Source: Fidelibacterota bacterium UBA6817
Lineage (GTDB): Bacteria; Fidelibacterota; Fidelibacteria; Fidelibacterales; Fidelibacteraceae
NCBI GenBank assembly: GCA_002452555.1
Contig: DKER01000026.1
Span: forward strand, 1,490-9,415
DNA: 7,926 nt
Direction: 5' to 3'
Under the pieces are notes generated by a model. It searched no databases and was not told the DNA's origin. It saw only the letters and a list, made by a program, of their open reading frames with translations. Both the position numbers and the translations under genes were made by a program. Position 1 is the first letter of the stretch. Every line of letters begins with the position of its first letter. Positions 6,722-7,926 of the stretch are shown piece after piece.

Positions 6722-6752
6722 AAATCAAACACTGACTATGAGTTTTTGACAT
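6717..6752 (-). CDS. Possible 11-codon leader peptide
   Basis: ATG at 6750-6752 is preceded by AAAGGAG (6758-6764) with a 5-base spacer, an excellent ribosome site. The frame reads MSKTHSQCLIL and then TAA, ending 29 bases before the lipoprotein ATG. The placement is that of a translated leader. The peptide has no run of one amino acid that would suggest attenuation. It may be a chance ORF, or a relic from when the downstream gene was intact. Confidence 0.25.
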   Translation of the reverse strand: MSKTHSQCLIL

Positions 6753-6891
6753 TTCAACTCCTTTAAAGTGAAATTTAATGTTAATTTGTTTTAAATAATT
6801 CACAAAGAAATTAAAAAATGATTTTAAAAAACTCACACTTGAATCAGGTGATGGTCACAGAAATTTTTGTGGACATTTATATCTAAAAGTA

Positions 6892-6963
6892 TTACTTATG
6901 GTCTGAGAAACCAGCGAATCGGAGTCCATAAGGAGTCAGTAAACCCGTCGATACTGTAACCAT
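6892..6963 (-). CDS. Possible 23-aa ORF in a G+C-rich island
   Basis: ATG at 6961-6963 opens a 23-codon frame (MVTVSTGLLTPYGLRFAGFS then DHK) ending in TAA at 6892-6894. AGAGGTG (6974-6980) lies ten bases before the ATG, a rather long spacing. The ORF coincides with the segment of raised G+C. A second minus-strand frame over the same bases also reads without a stop for 22 codons (GYSIDGFTDSLWTPIRW and more), so neither frame is clearly favoured. It could be a short gene, a relic or non-coding. Confidence 0.2.
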   Translation of the reverse strand: MVTVSTGLLTPYGLRFAGFSDHK

Positions 6964-7002
6964 CTTATATAAACACCTCTAAATAAAAAAATGGAGCATC
7001 AT

Positions 7003-7833
7003 ATGAATTCATTAGGTACAGCAAAAATTACATTGAACAACGGAACAAGCATGCCGGTTTTCGGTCTGGGTGTTTTTCTGGCCAAGGACGGAGATGAAAC
7101 CCGCTATGCCGTAACCGAAGCTTTAAAAGCCGGATACCGCCATATTGATACGGCAGCCGTATATAACAATGAACGCTCGGTGGGAAAGGCTGTTCGGGAA
7201 AGCAGGATTCCCCGTGAGGATCTTTTCATTACGACCAAACTCTGGAACAAAGACATCCGCAATCATCGGGTAAAAGAAGCGCTGCACCGGAGTCTGGATA
7301 ATTTAAAGATGGATTATGTTGATCTTTATCTGGTTCACTGGCCTATAGAGAACAGAGTATCATCCGTCTGGCCTGAAATGGAAGAGCTCTATAAAGAAGG
7401 CAGGGTCAAAGCCGTCGGTGTCAGCAATTACCATATTCACCATTTAAATGAATTATTGCCTGCAGCAGACATTGTACCGGCAGTAAACCAGGTTGAATGT
7501 CATCCTTATTTGCAGCAAAGAGAGTTGCGGTCATTTTGTGCGGAAAAAGGCATTGTATTTGAATCCTGGGGACCTTTAATGCAGGGACATTTCCTCAAGG
7601 TTCGGGAAATTCTGGACATTGCAGAAAAATACAAACGGACACCGGCACAAATCACACTTCGCTGGGGACTGCAGAATAATATTGTTCTCATTCCCAAATC
7701 TGTTAAAAAAGACCGTATTATCAGCAATGCGGATATTTTTTCATTTGAATTATCAGAAGATGATATGGAAACCCTGAACTGTCTGGACAGGAATCAACGC
7801 ATGGGACCGGATCCGGATAATTTTAATTTTTAA
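7003..7833 (+). CDS. Aldo-keto reductase, AKR5 / diketogluconate-reductase type
   Basis: A 276-aa soluble TIM-barrel reductase that reduces aldehydes or ketones with NADPH. From the chosen start, the catalytic tetrad is complete: D49 in HIDTA, Y54 in VYNNE, K79 in TTKLWN and H112 in LVHWP. GVSNY, NQVECHPYLQ, the NADPH-binding IPKSVKKDRI (K232) and the ending MGPDPDNFNF match the AKR5 group, which includes 2,5-diketo-D-gluconate reductases and the Bacillus glyoxal/methylglyoxal reductase. Detoxification of small reactive carbonyls is a reasonable guess, not shown by the sequence. The frame extends to an ATG at 6991, but no ribosome site precedes that codon, whereas GGAG (6993-6996) lies six bases before the ATG at 7003. 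It is intact and monocistronic as far as seen. The tandem octamer array begins at the very next base after its stop. Confidence 0.94.
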   Translation: MNSLGTAKITLNNGTSMPVFGLGVFLAKDGDETRYAVTEALKAGYRHIDTAAVYNNERSVGKAVRESRIPREDLFITTKLWNKDIRNHRVKEALHRSLDNLKMDYVDLYLVHWPIENRVSSVWPEMEELYKEGRVKAVGVSNYHIHHLNELLPAADIVPAVNQVECHPYLQQRELRSFCAEKGIVFESWGPLMQGHFLKVREILDIAEKYKRTPAQITLRWGLQNNIVLIPKSVKKDRIISNADIFSFELSEDDMETLNCLDRNQRMGPDPDNFNF

Positions 7834-7926
7834 GTTCAGGGGCTCATGGGTTCATGGGCTCAAGAGTTCAGAGGTTCAAAGGTTGAGAGGTTCAGACGTT
7901 CAGACGTTGAGAGGTTGAGGCTCGCT
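7834..7926 (+). repeat. Tandem array of a degenerate 8-bp repeat, consensus GTTCAGAG
   Basis: Eleven consecutive octamers fill 7834-7921 without one base of slippage: GTTCAGGG, GCTCATGG, GTTCATGG, GCTCAAGA, GTTCAGAG, GTTCAAAG, GTTGAGAG, GTTCAGAC (twice), GTTGAGAG, GTTGAGGC. Position 1 is always G, position 3 always T and position 5 always A; the other positions vary. The array starts right after the reductase stop codon, and TCGCT then ends the window, so its far end is not seen. A period of 8 is not a multiple of three, so it is not a simple protein repeat. No hairpin with a T-run follows the reductase gene within it. Confidence 0.9.

Larger units (their letters stand above)
6688..7002. other. 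Divergent intergenic region
   Basis: This 315-bp gap separates the lipoprotein remnant (-) from the aldo-keto reductase (+). Its left part is very AT-rich: 6781-6840 has only 9 G or C in 60. It then changes abruptly to 30 of 60 at 6901-6960. It holds the lipoprotein ribosome site, a perfect TATAAT on the minus strand, an 11-codon leader-like ORF and a 23-codon ORF, listed separately. For the reductase, TTATATAA near 6965-6972 is a possible -10 region without a clear -35. I see no tRNA or transposon ends. Confidence 0.6.

Noticed and set aside
6854..6874. Hairpin GTCACAGAAA / TTTTTGTGGAC as regulatory RNA or terminator
   Set aside because: The stem needs a bulge and a G-T pair, is mostly A-T, and has no T-run at the end of a gene.
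7506..7727. 73-codon minus-strand ORF inside the aldo-keto reductase
   Set aside because: Antisense shadow of a gene with a complete catalytic tetrad.
7834..7926. CRISPR array
   Set aside because: Units are 8 bp with no spacers; no 23-50 bp repeats and no cas genes.

Overview
The window (about 40% G+C) looks like chromosomal DNA of a Gram-negative bacterium from the FCB side of the tree. Pointers are a TonB-dependent receptor with an N-terminal carboxypeptidase-regulatory-like domain, an overlapping DUF4249-like lipoprotein, and a second lipoprotein of the 'YxYNxDG' type. Clear Shine-Dalgarno sequences (GGAGG, AGGAGGTGA, AAGGAGG) fit a lineage such as Calditrichota, KSB1 or Marinimicrobia better than classical Bacteroidia. 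This placement is inference.

Layout. 100-867 (-): classical short-chain dehydrogenase. 985-1227 (-): small two-helix membrane protein resembling DUF6868. 1297-1509 (-): small unrecognised ORF with a hydrophobic C-terminus. 1590-3944 (+) and 3941-4879 (+): outer-membrane receptor and partner lipoprotein, overlapping by ATGA and probably one operon. 4957-5551 (-) and 5743-6687 (-): a methyltransferase and a surface-type lipoprotein, both broken. The methyltransferase carries a frameshift and an in-frame amber codon; the lipoprotein carries three frameshifts. These lesions only show when the pieces in different frames are joined. 6688-7002: AT-rich intergenic region with a short leader-like ORF and a G+C-richer island. 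7003-7833 (+): aldo-keto reductase of the AKR5 / diketogluconate-reductase type. 7834 to the window edge: a register-perfect tandem array of a degenerate 8-bp unit, consensus GTTCAGAG.

The genes do not form one pathway. The only clear functional unit is the receptor-lipoprotein pair, probably for uptake or binding of an unknown ligand at the outer membrane. The two oxidoreductases at the ends are generic, independent genes. The most noteworthy signals are the block of decayed genes at 4957-6687 and the octamer array after the aldo-keto reductase. I see no phage, CRISPR, transposase, RNA gene or defence system, and no convincing new multi-gene system.
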